Notes: generated by a model from the sequence alone, not told the origin. 64,000 bases of DNA from Solirubrobacter pauli (GCF_003633755.1 NZ_RBIL01000001.1:977426-1041425); one strand, 5' to 3'; counted from the stretch's first letter, positions 26,694-33,978 are shown. Translations and numbers: made by a program.

Positions 26694-27016
26694 GGCTCGC
26701 GCTCGAAGCGGTAGCCGAAGCCGAAGTGCGTGTGGATGAACTCCGCGTGCGGAAGCGCTCTCGCGAGCTTCGTCCGCAGCTTGTGCACATAGACGTCGAC
26801 CGAGCGGTCGGCACCGCGCATGGGCGCGCCCCAGACCGTCGTGTAGAGCTCTTCGCGCGACACGATGCGTCCCTCCAGGCGCGCCAGTGCCGCCAGCAAC
26901 TCCAATTCGCGCACCGAGAGCGAGAGCGTCCGTCCACCCGCCCGAGCAACATGCTCGGACGGCCGGATCTCCAACTCCCCGGCGATCAGGACTTCCGTCT
27001 GCTCACTCGTGTGCAT
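26657..27016 (-). CDS. receiver-less PhoB/OmpR-type winged-helix DNA-binding protein
   Basis: 119 aa, almost entirely the trans_reg_C winged helix: LSLSVRELELLAALARLEGRIVSREELYTTVW, RSVDVYVHKLRTKLARAL and FIHTHFGFGYRF. It closely resembles the DNA-binding half of the 20842 regulator (HTHFGIGYRF), but only about 25 residues precede the domain, so there is no receiver. Dimerisation or control must be unusual. It sits just upstream of pstS and has its own four-unit Pho-like array. No Shine-Dalgarno is visible; a perfect 22-nt palindrome occupies the leader. Confidence 0.85.
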   Translation of the reverse strand: MHTSEQTEVLIAGELEIRPSEHVARAGGRTLSLSVRELELLAALARLEGRIVSREELYTTVWGAPMRGADRSVDVYVHKLRTKLARALPHAEFIHTHFGFGYRFEREPSQLFHKSGTSR

Positions 27017-27019
27017 CGA

Positions 27020-27041
27020 CGCGTACCTTGGGCGGTACGCG
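27020..27041. promoter_or_regulatory. Perfect 8-bp inverted repeat in the winged-helix gene leader
   Basis: cgcgtacc-ttgggc-ggtacgcg is a perfect 8-bp inverted repeat with a 6-nt centre. It lies between the Pho-like array and the ATG (27016), ending 3 nt from the start codon. It could be an extra operator or an RNA hairpin controlling translation. Confidence 0.6.
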
Positions 27042-27045
27042 CCTG

Positions 27046-27089
27046 GAACCGGTTACCGGTCCGTGAACCCGTCGTTATCAAGTTGTGAA
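27046..27089 (-). promoter_or_regulatory. Pho box (four 11-bp direct repeats) upstream of the winged-helix gene
   Basis: Contiguous minus-strand units TTCACAACTTG, ATAACGACGGG, TTCACGGACCG and GTAACCGGTTC. All have AC at positions 4-5, and TTCAC alternates with a T-x-AC form at 22-bp spacing. The array overlaps the stop codon of the HD-domain gene (27053) and ends 29 nt before the 27016 ATG. Confidence 0.75.
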
Positions 27090-27649
27090 GGCGGTAACAC
27101 GTCGAGCGCCCAGAGCTCGAACTCGAGCTGGTCGACGAGGGCGAGGCCCGTCGTCTCGGCGCGCAGCATCGTGAGGCTGGCGCGATAGTGCTCGAGCTTG
27201 GGCCCCTGCAGCGCCGACGGGTCGCGCGCGACCTTGGCCCGCAGCTCGCGCACCTTGGCCACCTTGTCGGCGGCGTAGACCGCGCAGGCGCCCGTGCCGG
27301 CCGCGGCCACCTGCGCACGCAGCGCCGCCTTGCGGGCCACGTAGTCCTCGATCGCCGGGTTCTCGGACACGGCGGCCACGAGCGCGGCCACGCGCACGCC
27401 GAAGCGGCGCTCCACGTCGTCGACGGTCACGCTCGTGTTCTCCACCACGTCGTGCAGGACGCCGGCGGTCACGACCTCGTCGCTGAAGTCGCGGCCGTTC
27501 AGCAGCGAGGCGACCTCGAGAGGATGCAGGACGAACGGGGCCTGGTCGACCTCACGGCGCTGGTCCGCGTGCATGACGAGGGCCCATTCCACAGCTCGGC
27601 GGACGCTCGGACGTGCCTCGGCGAAAGGCGGCAGTCTGGTCGTAAGCAC
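27053..27649 (-). CDS. MESH1-like RelA/SpoT-type HD hydrolase
   Basis: About 198 aa from a GTG at 27649 (27658 also possible; the frame is open to 27823). HPLEVASLL, AGVLHDVVENTSVT and YAADKVAKVRELRAK match the HD domain of RelA/SpoT, and the size fits stand-alone small alarmone hydrolases (MESH1 type), with no synthetase or regulatory domain. MESH1 proteins remove the 3' pyrophosphate of ppGpp or dephosphorylate NADPH (family knowledge). The usual EDT motif is ENT here. Its position beside the pst genes suggests a starvation link, by inference. Confidence 0.75.
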   Translation of the reverse strand: MLTTRLPPFAEARPSVRRAVEWALVMHADQRREVDQAPFVLHPLEVASLLNGRDFSDEVVTAGVLHDVVENTSVTVDDVERRFGVRVAALVAAVSENPAIEDYVARKAALRAQVAAAGTGACAVYAADKVAKVRELRAKVARDPSALQGPKLEHYRASLTMLRAETTGLALVDQLEFELWALDVLPPSQLDNDGFTDR

Positions 27650-27787
27650 TGCGACCACCGTACCGGCGGTGGGGACTCCCGGGACCGGGCGCGGGAGGAG
27701 AGAGTTGCCGCGCCAGGCCCCGGGAGGGACTGCTCGGCGCGCCGCTCCGGCGGGAGCGCCTCGATCAGTGAATCCCAGGGGCGCTCG

Positions 27788-27809
27788 GCGCCCGTGAAGA
27801 GGTTGTGAA
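27788..27809 (-). promoter_or_regulatory. Two Pho-like 11-bp units between the HD and DUF47 genes
   Basis: On the minus strand TTCACAACCTC (27799-27809) and TTCACGGGCGC (27788-27798) are contiguous 11-bp units with the same TTCAC start as in the pstS and 27046 arrays. They lie in the divergent region between the HD gene and the DUF47 gene. Only two units, so weaker evidence. Confidence 0.4.
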
Positions 27810-27849
27810 CGCGTTCGGCGCAAGCGATTTGGCCCTGTACGGTCGATCC

Positions 27850-28485
27850 GTGCTGTTGCGCCGGACCCGGCCCGACCCGGAGCTGTTGACGCTGTTCGAT
27901 GAGTCGGGCCGCAACGTCCAGCGGTCCGCTCTGCTGCTGCGCGACCTGCTGTCCGACTATCCCGAGCGCGCGGGCCTCTCCCGCGACATCGTCCTGTGCG
28001 AGCAGGAGGGCGACCGGATCGTCCACGACATCCACCACCGGCTGGCCAAGCGCGGCTCGCGGCGCGCGCACCTGGACTCCGCCGACGTCCATGCGCTCGC
28101 GGGCGCGCTGGACGACATCGTCGACTACGCCGAGGAGTGCGCCGACCAGCTGGCGCTCTACGGCGTCGAGGCCCCGATGGAGCAGGCCGAGGCGATGGCC
28201 GCCGTCCTCGTCTCCTGCTCCGAGCAGGTCGCCCAGTCCCTGCGCGGCCTGCGCAACGGCCTGGACGTCGGCGCCCAGCTCGTCGAGATCCACCGCCTCG
28301 AGAACGAGGGCGACAAGATCCAGCGCGCCGCCCTCGCCGACCTGTTCGTGGCCGGCATCGACCCGATGATCGTGATCCGCTGGAAGGACATCTTCGACAC
28401 GCTCGAGTGCGCGATCGACGCCTGCGAGACGGTCGCGAACGTCCTCGAGGGCATGACCCTCAAGCGCACGAACGGCCATTCTTGA
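27850..28485 (+). CDS. DUF47 (PhoU-like, Pit accessory) family protein
   Basis: 211 aa, all-helical. FDESGRNVQRSALLLRDLL, CEQEGDRIVHDIHHRL, LDDIVDYAEECADQLALYGV and RLENEGDKIQRAAL match DUF47, the PhoU-related partner usually encoded beside a Pit phosphate permease. No pit gene follows here. The start GTG at 27850 aligns with the usual DUF47 N-terminus (LLRRTRPDPEL); the frame also has a GTG at 27805, inside the Pho-like units. Confidence 0.85.
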   Translation: MLLRRTRPDPELLTLFDESGRNVQRSALLLRDLLSDYPERAGLSRDIVLCEQEGDRIVHDIHHRLAKRGSRRAHLDSADVHALAGALDDIVDYAEECADQLALYGVEAPMEQAEAMAAVLVSCSEQVAQSLRGLRNGLDVGAQLVEIHRLENEGDKIQRAALADLFVAGIDPMIVIRWKDIFDTLECAIDACETVANVLEGMTLKRTNGHS

Positions 28486-28528
28486 GCCCGGCGCGCGCCC
28501 GCTCCTGGCCCCGGGTAGGAAGGCGCGC

Positions 28529-28732
28529 ATGAACTCGAGGACGCGCAAGGCCGCCGAGCACGCCGCCGAACGGGCGATCGGCAACGTGCTGACGGCCGTG
28601 CTGCTCGTCGCCGTGGTCGTGCAGCTGATCCGGGGTGAGAGCGCTTCGCCGTACGCGCAGCTGCTGCTCGTGGCGGGCGTCGTGTGGGCCGTCGTGCTCG
28701 GCGTGGGGCTGCTGCGCGCGCGGCGACGCTGA
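28529..28732 (+). CDS. small two-helix membrane protein
   Basis: 67 aa with AGGAAGG upstream of the ATG. Two hydrophobic helices (IGNVLTAVLLVAVVVQLI and LLLVAGVVWAVVLGVGLL) and an RARRR C-terminus. No family recognised; it follows the DUF47 gene by 43 nt. Confidence 0.65.
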   Translation: MNSRTRKAAEHAAERAIGNVLTAVLLVAVVVQLIRGESASPYAQLLLVAGVVWAVVLGVGLLRARRR

Positions 28733-28739
28733 GCCGGCT

Positions 28740-29987
28740 TCAGGACGCCTGCGCGAGACGCCCCGCGAGCGCCTCGGGCGCGCGGGCGAGCTGGACCGCC
28801 GCGGCGCCGAGCACCTCCGCGTGCTCGCCCAGCGTGCCGCGGATCACGCGCACCGCGCGCGCCGCCGGGGGGACCGCGCGCTGCTCGACGGCCTCGCGGA
28901 TCGGGTCCAGCAGGACGTCGCCCGCCGCGGCGAGCTCGCCGCCGATGATGACCAGCTCTGGGTTGAGCAGGTTCACGACCGACGCGACCGCACGGCCGAC
29001 CGCCACCCCCGTGTCCGCGATCGCGCGCCGGGCGGCACGGTCGCCTTCGCGAAGCTGCTCGAGCAGCTGTGTGAAGGTGATCGTCTCGCCGCGGCTGCGG
29101 CTCAGGAGGTCCGCGACGGCGGCGGGCGTGGCCAGCGTCTCCAGGCAGCCGCGGTTGCCGCAGCGGCAGATGAGCCCGTCCTCGACAACGGGCGTGTGCC
29201 CCACCTCGCCGGCGATCCCGCTGACCCCGCCGTACGCGTCGCCGTTGAGGATCATCCCGAGGCCGGTGCCCGCGGACAGCCGCAGGTAGACCATGTCGGC
29301 GACGCCGCGGCCGGCGCCGAAGAGGTGCTCGCCCATCGCGCCCGCGTTGGCGTCGTTCTCGACCTGGACCGGGAGGCCGAGCCGCTGCTCGAGCTCCGCC
29401 GCCGGCCGCACGCCGTCCCACCCGGGCAGGATGCCTTCCGCGTGGATGAGGCCCGTCGCGCCGTCGACCGGCACGGCCAGCCCCGCCCCGACGCCGACCA
29501 CGAACGACGTCGGCACGCCCGCCTGCTCGAGCGCCGCCATCGTGAGCCGCTGCGCAAGGTCGAACGCGCTCGCCGGGTCGGTGTCGGTGCCGACGACCGA
29601 CCACTGGTCGCCGACGATCCGCCCGCCGAGGTCGCAGACCGCGCTGCGGATGTGGCGGTGGCCGAAGTCGAGCCCGACCGCGAACGCGGCGGTCGCCGTC
29701 AGCGACACCTGCAGCGGCGGCCGGCCGATCGCCGCGGGCCGGTCCTCCTCACCGTCGGGCCGGTGCTGCTCGACCATGCCCGCGAGCTCGAGCTCGCCGA
29801 GCAGTGCGGTGACCGTGGCGCGCGAGAGCCCGAGCGAGCGCCCGAGATCGGCACGGCTGCGCGCCGGGTGGCGCAGCAGCGCCTGCAACAGGCGCACGCG
29901 GTTGGCGTGCCGGACACTCGGTCCTGGTGACTCGTTTAAGCTCAAGCGGAAGCAAAAAGTAGCGATCCCGAGGGCGCGGATGCTCAT
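28740..29987 (-). CDS. ROK family transcriptional regulator / sugar kinase-like
   Basis: 415 aa. N-terminal MarR-like winged helix (SRADLGRSLGLSRATVTALLGELELAGMVE). The ROK kinase-fold domain has VGLDFGHRHIRSAVCDL (phosphate loop), VENDANAGAMGEHLFG, AGEVGHTPV and the zinc motif CRCGNRGCLE. Likely a sugar-responsive repressor (NagC/XylR type); ligand unknown. ATG at 29987 with GAGAG upstream; a TTG at 29945 is possible. A strong palindrome lies immediately upstream. Confidence 0.9.
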   Translation of the reverse strand: MSIRALGIATFCFRLSLNESPGPSVRHANRVRLLQALLRHPARSRADLGRSLGLSRATVTALLGELELAGMVEQHRPDGEEDRPAAIGRPPLQVSLTATAAFAVGLDFGHRHIRSAVCDLGGRIVGDQWSVVGTDTDPASAFDLAQRLTMAALEQAGVPTSFVVGVGAGLAVPVDGATGLIHAEGILPGWDGVRPAAELEQRLGLPVQVENDANAGAMGEHLFGAGRGVADMVYLRLSAGTGLGMILNGDAYGGVSGIAGEVGHTPVVEDGLICRCGNRGCLETLATPAAVADLLSRSRGETITFTQLLEQLREGDRAARRAIADTGVAVGRAVASVVNLLNPELVIIGGELAAAGDVLLDPIREAVEQRAVPPAARAVRVIRGTLGEHAEVLGAAAVQLARAPEALAGRLAQAS

Positions 29988-30013
29988 CTCTCGACGTAAT
30001 CGTTACGTGAGAG
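29988..30013. promoter_or_regulatory. 26-bp palindrome upstream of the ROK gene
   Basis: ctctcgacgtaa-tcg-ttacgtgagag: arms ACGTAA/TTACGT extended by CTCTC/GAGAG with a single bulged G. It begins one base before the ROK ATG and covers the stop codon of the 30003 gene. Likely autoregulatory operator; as RNA it would hide the ROK Shine-Dalgarno (GAGAG). Confidence 0.65.
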
Positions 30014-31928
30014 GCACCTTAAGACGGACCGAGCGTCCCTTCATCCCGCTGCTCAGCGGCGCCAGCGAGACCCACACGTAGCGCGCCGCACGGGCGTCGC
30101 GCAGCCGGACGGTGAAGGCGCGACCCGCCAGGCGCTTGGGCGTGCCGATGGCCACGACGCCCTCCCCGCGGGCGCGTCCCTTCGTGGCGTAGACGAGGAA
30201 GTAGGCGTCGAGCACCGGGCCGTCCGTGCGCCAGCGCACGACGATGTCGTCACCCACGCGGCGCGCGCGGACGCCGAGGAGCCGCGGCACGCGCGGCGGC
30301 GGCAGCCGGCGCAGCGCGAGGGAGACCGTCTGGCGCTGGACCGTGCGCGCGTTGGGCGCGGACGAGCGCAGCACCAGCCGCAGCCGCCCACGCGCCGGCG
30401 CGAGCCCGTCGCTGGCCGGCCGGATCACGAGCTCCATCGTCCCCGCGCGGGCCAGCGAGCCGGTGACGTCCGTCGGGCTCGGGTACCCCGGCACGGCCAC
30501 GCGCACGTCGCAAGCGGCGCTGCAGCGGACGGGCAGCTTCAGCGACTGCGCGGGCCGCAGCGCGCGGACCTTCGGCGTGCCGACCGTGACCTTCGGCGCG
30601 GCGGCCTCGACCGGGCCGGGCACGCCTTCGACCGCCAGGTGCAGCCGACCGTCGCGCCGGCGCGTGGAGTCGTGCAGGCCGCGGTCGTCGGTCCACGCGA
30701 CCGCCAGCCGGCCGTCCGGCAGCGTCAGGGGCGACAGCCCGTACGGCGCGCGCAGCGTGCCGCCCACCAGCGAGTGCTCGCTCGGCGCCCCGGTCGCGAC
30801 CGGGAACGTCGCGACGCTGAGGCCGCGCTCTTCCGTGGCGCGCAGCACCAACGCGCGCCCGTCGGCGGTGAACGTCACGCCGACGTCCGGGAAGGACTCG
30901 GGCGGCGGGTTGGTGCCGACCACGCCGTAGAGCACGCCGAAGTCCGCGCGCCGGTGGACCGGGAGCGCCGGCGCCACCTCGACGCGGGTGCCGAACGGTC
31001 CGGGCGCGGCGCGCGTCACGGCCTCGATCGCCGACTCCCCCTGCCCCGACACCACGACCGCGGCGCCGTCCGCCCGCAGCGCCACGACCGGCGCGTCGAA
31101 GTCGGAGCGCAGGTCGACCTTCACCGCCGGACCGAAGCTCCCGCCCGGCGGCCGCTCGTAGAGCACGGGGGCGTCCATCGGACCGCCGACGCCGATCAGC
31201 GCCCGGCCGTCCGGTGCCACCGCGAGCGACGGCCCGGAGCCCACGCGCCGGGACACGAGCCGCTGCTCCGGCCCCAGGGGCGCGTTCGCCGCGCCGACCC
31301 GGACGGACACCCGCTCGAACTGCCCGGCCGGCCGGCCCTGGGCGACGATCGCCTCGCCCGCGGCGCTGATGCCGACCTGCACCTCGGCCTCCAGCGTCTC
31401 CTCGGCGGGCCGGATGAGCGTCTCGGGGGCGCCGAACGTCCCGCCCGCTGGCCGGCGTGCCACCCGCACGGTGGTGCGCGCCTCGATCGCCTCGCCCGTC
31501 TCCGTCCACGCGAGCACCACGTCGCCGCGCGGCGAGATCGCGACGTCGGCCACCGACGAGTACTCCTGCCCCTTCAGCGTCACCGGCGGGCTCCAGCTTC
31601 CGGCGCCCGGCTCGCGCAGCGCGACCCGGATCCCGCCCGTGACCGCCGCGGCCAGCACCGCCGCGCCGTTCGGATGCCCGGTGACGTCGGGGCACCTCGT
31701 CGACGTGCCGAGCGGCACGCCGCCCGTCGGGTGCAGGCCGTCGGCGCGTGCCGTCATCGTCTGCACGCCGCCGCGCACCCAGCGCACGACCTCGCCGGGC
31801 GCGCCGGTCGGGCGCAGGCACGCGGCCGCGCCGCCCGCGGACTGGAACGGCAGCTCGCCGAAGGGAGCCGCGGACGCACCGGCGGGGAAGGCCAGCACGG
31901 CAAGGGTGATGAGGATCGCGCGCAACAT
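30003..31928 (-). CDS. secreted protein with repeated beta-strand pattern and C-terminal fibronectin-like region
   Basis: 641 aa from the ATG at 31928. The signal peptide is LRAILITLAVLAFPAGASA. The body has repeats of the form ADVAISPRGDVVLAWTE, GISAAGEAIVAQGR and SLAVAPDGRALIGVGG, as in beta-propeller or Kelch-like repeat proteins common in this lineage. A C-terminal part with RRVGDDIVVRWRTDGPVLDAYFLVY looks like a fibronectin III or Ig-like domain. Function unknown; presumably exported. It ends 15 nt upstream of the ROK gene. Confidence 0.7.
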   Translation of the reverse strand: MLRAILITLAVLAFPAGASAAPFGELPFQSAGGAAACLRPTGAPGEVVRWVRGGVQTMTARADGLHPTGGVPLGTSTRCPDVTGHPNGAAVLAAAVTGGIRVALREPGAGSWSPPVTLKGQEYSSVADVAISPRGDVVLAWTETGEAIEARTTVRVARRPAGGTFGAPETLIRPAEETLEAEVQVGISAAGEAIVAQGRPAGQFERVSVRVGAANAPLGPEQRLVSRRVGSGPSLAVAPDGRALIGVGGPMDAPVLYERPPGGSFGPAVKVDLRSDFDAPVVALRADGAAVVVSGQGESAIEAVTRAAPGPFGTRVEVAPALPVHRRADFGVLYGVVGTNPPPESFPDVGVTFTADGRALVLRATEERGLSVATFPVATGAPSEHSLVGGTLRAPYGLSPLTLPDGRLAVAWTDDRGLHDSTRRRDGRLHLAVEGVPGPVEAAAPKVTVGTPKVRALRPAQSLKLPVRCSAACDVRVAVPGYPSPTDVTGSLARAGTMELVIRPASDGLAPARGRLRLVLRSSAPNARTVQRQTVSLALRRLPPPRVPRLLGVRARRVGDDIVVRWRTDGPVLDAYFLVYATKGRARGEGVVAIGTPKRLAGRAFTVRLRDARAARYVWVSLAPLSSGMKGRSVRLKVPLT

Positions 31929-31965
31929 GAGGTGACACCAGGCATGCGGGCCGCAGTGGAGGGGA

Positions 31966-31994
31966 ATCCTCCTACAAAAGGCTTCTAGGAGGAT
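31966..31994 (+). promoter_or_regulatory. Hairpin sequestering the Shine-Dalgarno of the 31999 gene
   Basis: atcctccta (31966-31974) pairs perfectly with taggaggat (31986-31994) around an 11-nt loop. The 3' arm contains AGGAGG (31987-31992), the ribosome-binding site of the ATG at 31999. Translation should depend on opening of this stem, as in RNA thermometers, riboregulators or protein-controlled leaders. Confidence 0.7.
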
Positions 31995-31998
31995 CCGC

Positions 31999-32586
31999 AT
32001 GGCACGTACCGAGACCTACGACGACACCGTCAAACCGCGCAAGGGGCTCTCGCTGGCCAAGGGCCCGGTGGCCATCATCGGCATCGCCTCGCTGGTGTTC
32101 GGCGTCCTGGGCTTCATCTTCGCGAACCAGAGCTTCACGTTCGACGTGCCCGACGGCACCGTGAACGGCAGCACGTTCCTGGGCGTTGAAGGCAACGGCT
32201 GGACGTGGCTGGCCTTCGCCGCCGCGGGCCTGCTGCTGCTGCTCGGCTCGCCCATCCACTGGGGCGCCAAGTCGATGGCGTTCATCGTCGGCGTCGTGAT
32301 GATCGTCGGCGCGCTGATCGCGCTCTCCGACGGGACCGACATCCTCGGCATCATCGCGACGAACAACTGGACGAAGCTGATCATGGGCGCGATGGGCGCC
32401 GCGCTCGTCGTGCTGGCGATGATGCCGCGCGTCGGCCGGCGCCGCGGTGGGGCGCCGATGGCCACCCGCCACGACCGCGACGAGCTCGAGCACGACCGTG
32501 ACCGCGGGCGCTTCGACCGCGACCGCGAGACCACGCCGAACGGCCGCGCGACGGCCGGCCACGGCACCCTCGAGGACCGCCGGTAG
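31999..32586 (+). CDS. membrane protein with four predicted helices and a charged tail
   Basis: 195 aa. Hydrophobic segments: GPVAIIGIASLVFGVLGFIF, WTWLAFAAAGLLLLLGSPI, SMAFIVGVVMIVGALIAL and LIMGAMGAALVVLAMM. The C-terminal 45 residues are an Arg/Asp-rich tail (HDRDELEHDRDRGRFDRDRE). A strong AGGAGG site is locked in a hairpin. Family not recognised. Confidence 0.75.
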   Translation: MARTETYDDTVKPRKGLSLAKGPVAIIGIASLVFGVLGFIFANQSFTFDVPDGTVNGSTFLGVEGNGWTWLAFAAAGLLLLLGSPIHWGAKSMAFIVGVVMIVGALIALSDGTDILGIIATNNWTKLIMGAMGAALVVLAMMPRVGRRRGGAPMATRHDRDELEHDRDRGRFDRDRETTPNGRATAGHGTLEDRR

Positions 32587-32593
32587 GTGGTCG

Positions 32594-32635
32594 GCCGCGG
32601 CCGGACCGGGGAGGAGTACCCGGGCCGGCCGCGGC
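32594..32635 (+). terminator. Long GC hairpin after the membrane protein gene
   Basis: gccgcggccgg (32594-32604) pairs with ccggccgcggc (32625-32635). An inner stem ccggg/cccgg (32606-32610, 32619-32623) extends it. It begins 7 nt after the stop. No T-run follows, so either a Rho-assisted stop or an RNA-stabilising hairpin. Confidence 0.55.
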
Positions 32636-32802
32636 GACCGGATGCGTCTACGGCGCCGTCGTAGACCACATTCGGCGTGATCATCAACGAATTCATCTCG
32701 CGCGTCAAGGATTCCCCGTGCGGACCGGCCGTCGGAATAGTTGCCGGCCCCCACTTCCGGCCACGCGATGAGTTTCCGCGACGCGCGTCGTCTTAGTCGT
32801 TG

Positions 32803-33093
32803 ATGCAGCGAGACACGGTGCAAGTCGTCAACGCCGAGACCGAGGAGGTGGTCGGCTACGTGGACGCGACGAGTCCCGATCTCGCCCTGGTCGAGGCGCT
32901 CGCCCGCATGCAGTTGCGCGCCCGCCGCCGCGGCGAGCGCGTGCGCCTGCGCAACGTGCCCGACGAGCTACGCGGGCTGCTGGAGCTCGTCGGCCTGGCC
33001 GACGTGCTCGCCGTCGAGCCGGAGCGGGAGCCCGAACTCCGCGAACAGCTCCGGGTAGATGAAGTGATGCAGCCCGGAGACCCGCCCCTCTGA
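32803..33093 (+). CDS. STAS-like small protein
   Basis: 96 aa. DTVQVVNAETEEVVGYVDA followed by ALARMQLRARRRGERVRLRNVPDELRGLLELVGLADVL resembles the second half of STAS (anti-anti-sigma-like) domains, where a helix and GLxxVL end the fold. The serine phosphosite region is not obvious. The last 126 bp (32968-33093) overlap the end of the convergent ECF sigma gene. ATG at 32803 chosen over a TTG at 32800. Confidence 0.6.
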   Translation: MQRDTVQVVNAETEEVVGYVDATSPDLALVEALARMQLRARRRGERVRLRNVPDELRGLLELVGLADVLAVEPEREPELREQLRVDEVMQPGDPPL

Positions 33094-33978
33094 CGTCTCC
33101 ATGACGACGACCGCCCAGCCGGCGTAGTCGCCCTCGGGCGTCGGGTTGTAGATGCCGAACGCCGGCCCGCCGTTGGCCTGCGTGACCAGCACCTTCGAGC
33201 CCTCGCACTTCGCGCCCGTGGTGGTCATGAACTGCCGGATGCTGTCCGGCCCGACCACCCACAGCGGCCACGGCGGCATGCTGAAGGCGGCATCGTCCTT
33301 GAGCAGCGCGGTGAGCGCCGTCATGTCATAGGCCTCGAACGCGGCGACGTACTTGCGCAGCAGCTCCTTCTGCTCGGCATCGTCGACCGTCGCCGAGCCG
33401 CTGGCGTCCAGGTGCTTCTCCTCGATCGTCGCACGGGCGCGCTGCAGCGCGCTGTTGACCGACGCGACGCTCGTGTCCAGCAGCTCCGCCACCTCACTCG
33501 CCTGCCAGCGCAGCACCTCGCGCAGGATCAGCACCGCGCGCTGCTTGGCCGGCAGGTGCTGCAGCGCCGCGACGAACGCGAGCCGCAGCGTCTCCTTCTC
33601 GGCGGCCAGCTCGGCGGGGTCGGCGGTCGGCTCGAGCACCTTCGCGTCGGCGATCGGCCGGACGAACGCGCTCTCCACGAGCATGTCGCCGAGCGGCGCG
33701 TCCGCGCCCGAGCTCGGCCCCATGTCCATCGGCGTCGCCCGCCGCTGCGCGCTGCCGAGCATGTCCAGGCAGACGTTGTTGGCGATCCGGAACAGCCACG
33801 CCTTCAACGCGGCCCGCTCCTGCAGCTTGTCAGCCGACTTCCAGGCACGGACCATCGTCTCCTGGACGGCGTCCTCAGCCTCGGAGCCCGACCCGATCAT
33901 CCGGTAGCAGTAGCCGGTCAGCGCCCGGCGGTACGACTCGAGCTCGGCTTCGATGGGAGTCTCGGCGGTCCGCAGCAT
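32968..33978 (-). CDS. ECF sigma factor with C-terminal SnoaL-like domain
   Basis: 336 aa. Sigma-70 region 2: YRRALTGYCYRMIGSGSEAEDAVQETMVRAW and KAWLFRIANNVCLDML. Region 4: LPAKQRAVLILREVLRWQASEVAELLDTSVASVNSALQRAR. After residue about 205 comes a SnoaL/NTF2-like domain (LLRKYVAAFEAYDMTALTALLKDDAAFSMPPW), which in this ECF group replaces a separate anti-sigma control (family knowledge). No anti-sigma gene nearby. FGLPLRL near the C-terminus is where relatives usually end. Confidence 0.9.
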   Translation of the reverse strand: MLRTAETPIEAELESYRRALTGYCYRMIGSGSEAEDAVQETMVRAWKSADKLQERAALKAWLFRIANNVCLDMLGSAQRRATPMDMGPSSGADAPLGDMLVESAFVRPIADAKVLEPTADPAELAAEKETLRLAFVAALQHLPAKQRAVLILREVLRWQASEVAELLDTSVASVNSALQRARATIEEKHLDASGSATVDDAEQKELLRKYVAAFEAYDMTALTALLKDDAAFSMPPWPLWVVGPDSIRQFMTTTGAKCEGSKVLVTQANGGPAFGIYNPTPEGDYAGWAVVVMETSEGRVSGLHHFIYPELFAEFGLPLRLDGEHVGQADELQQPA

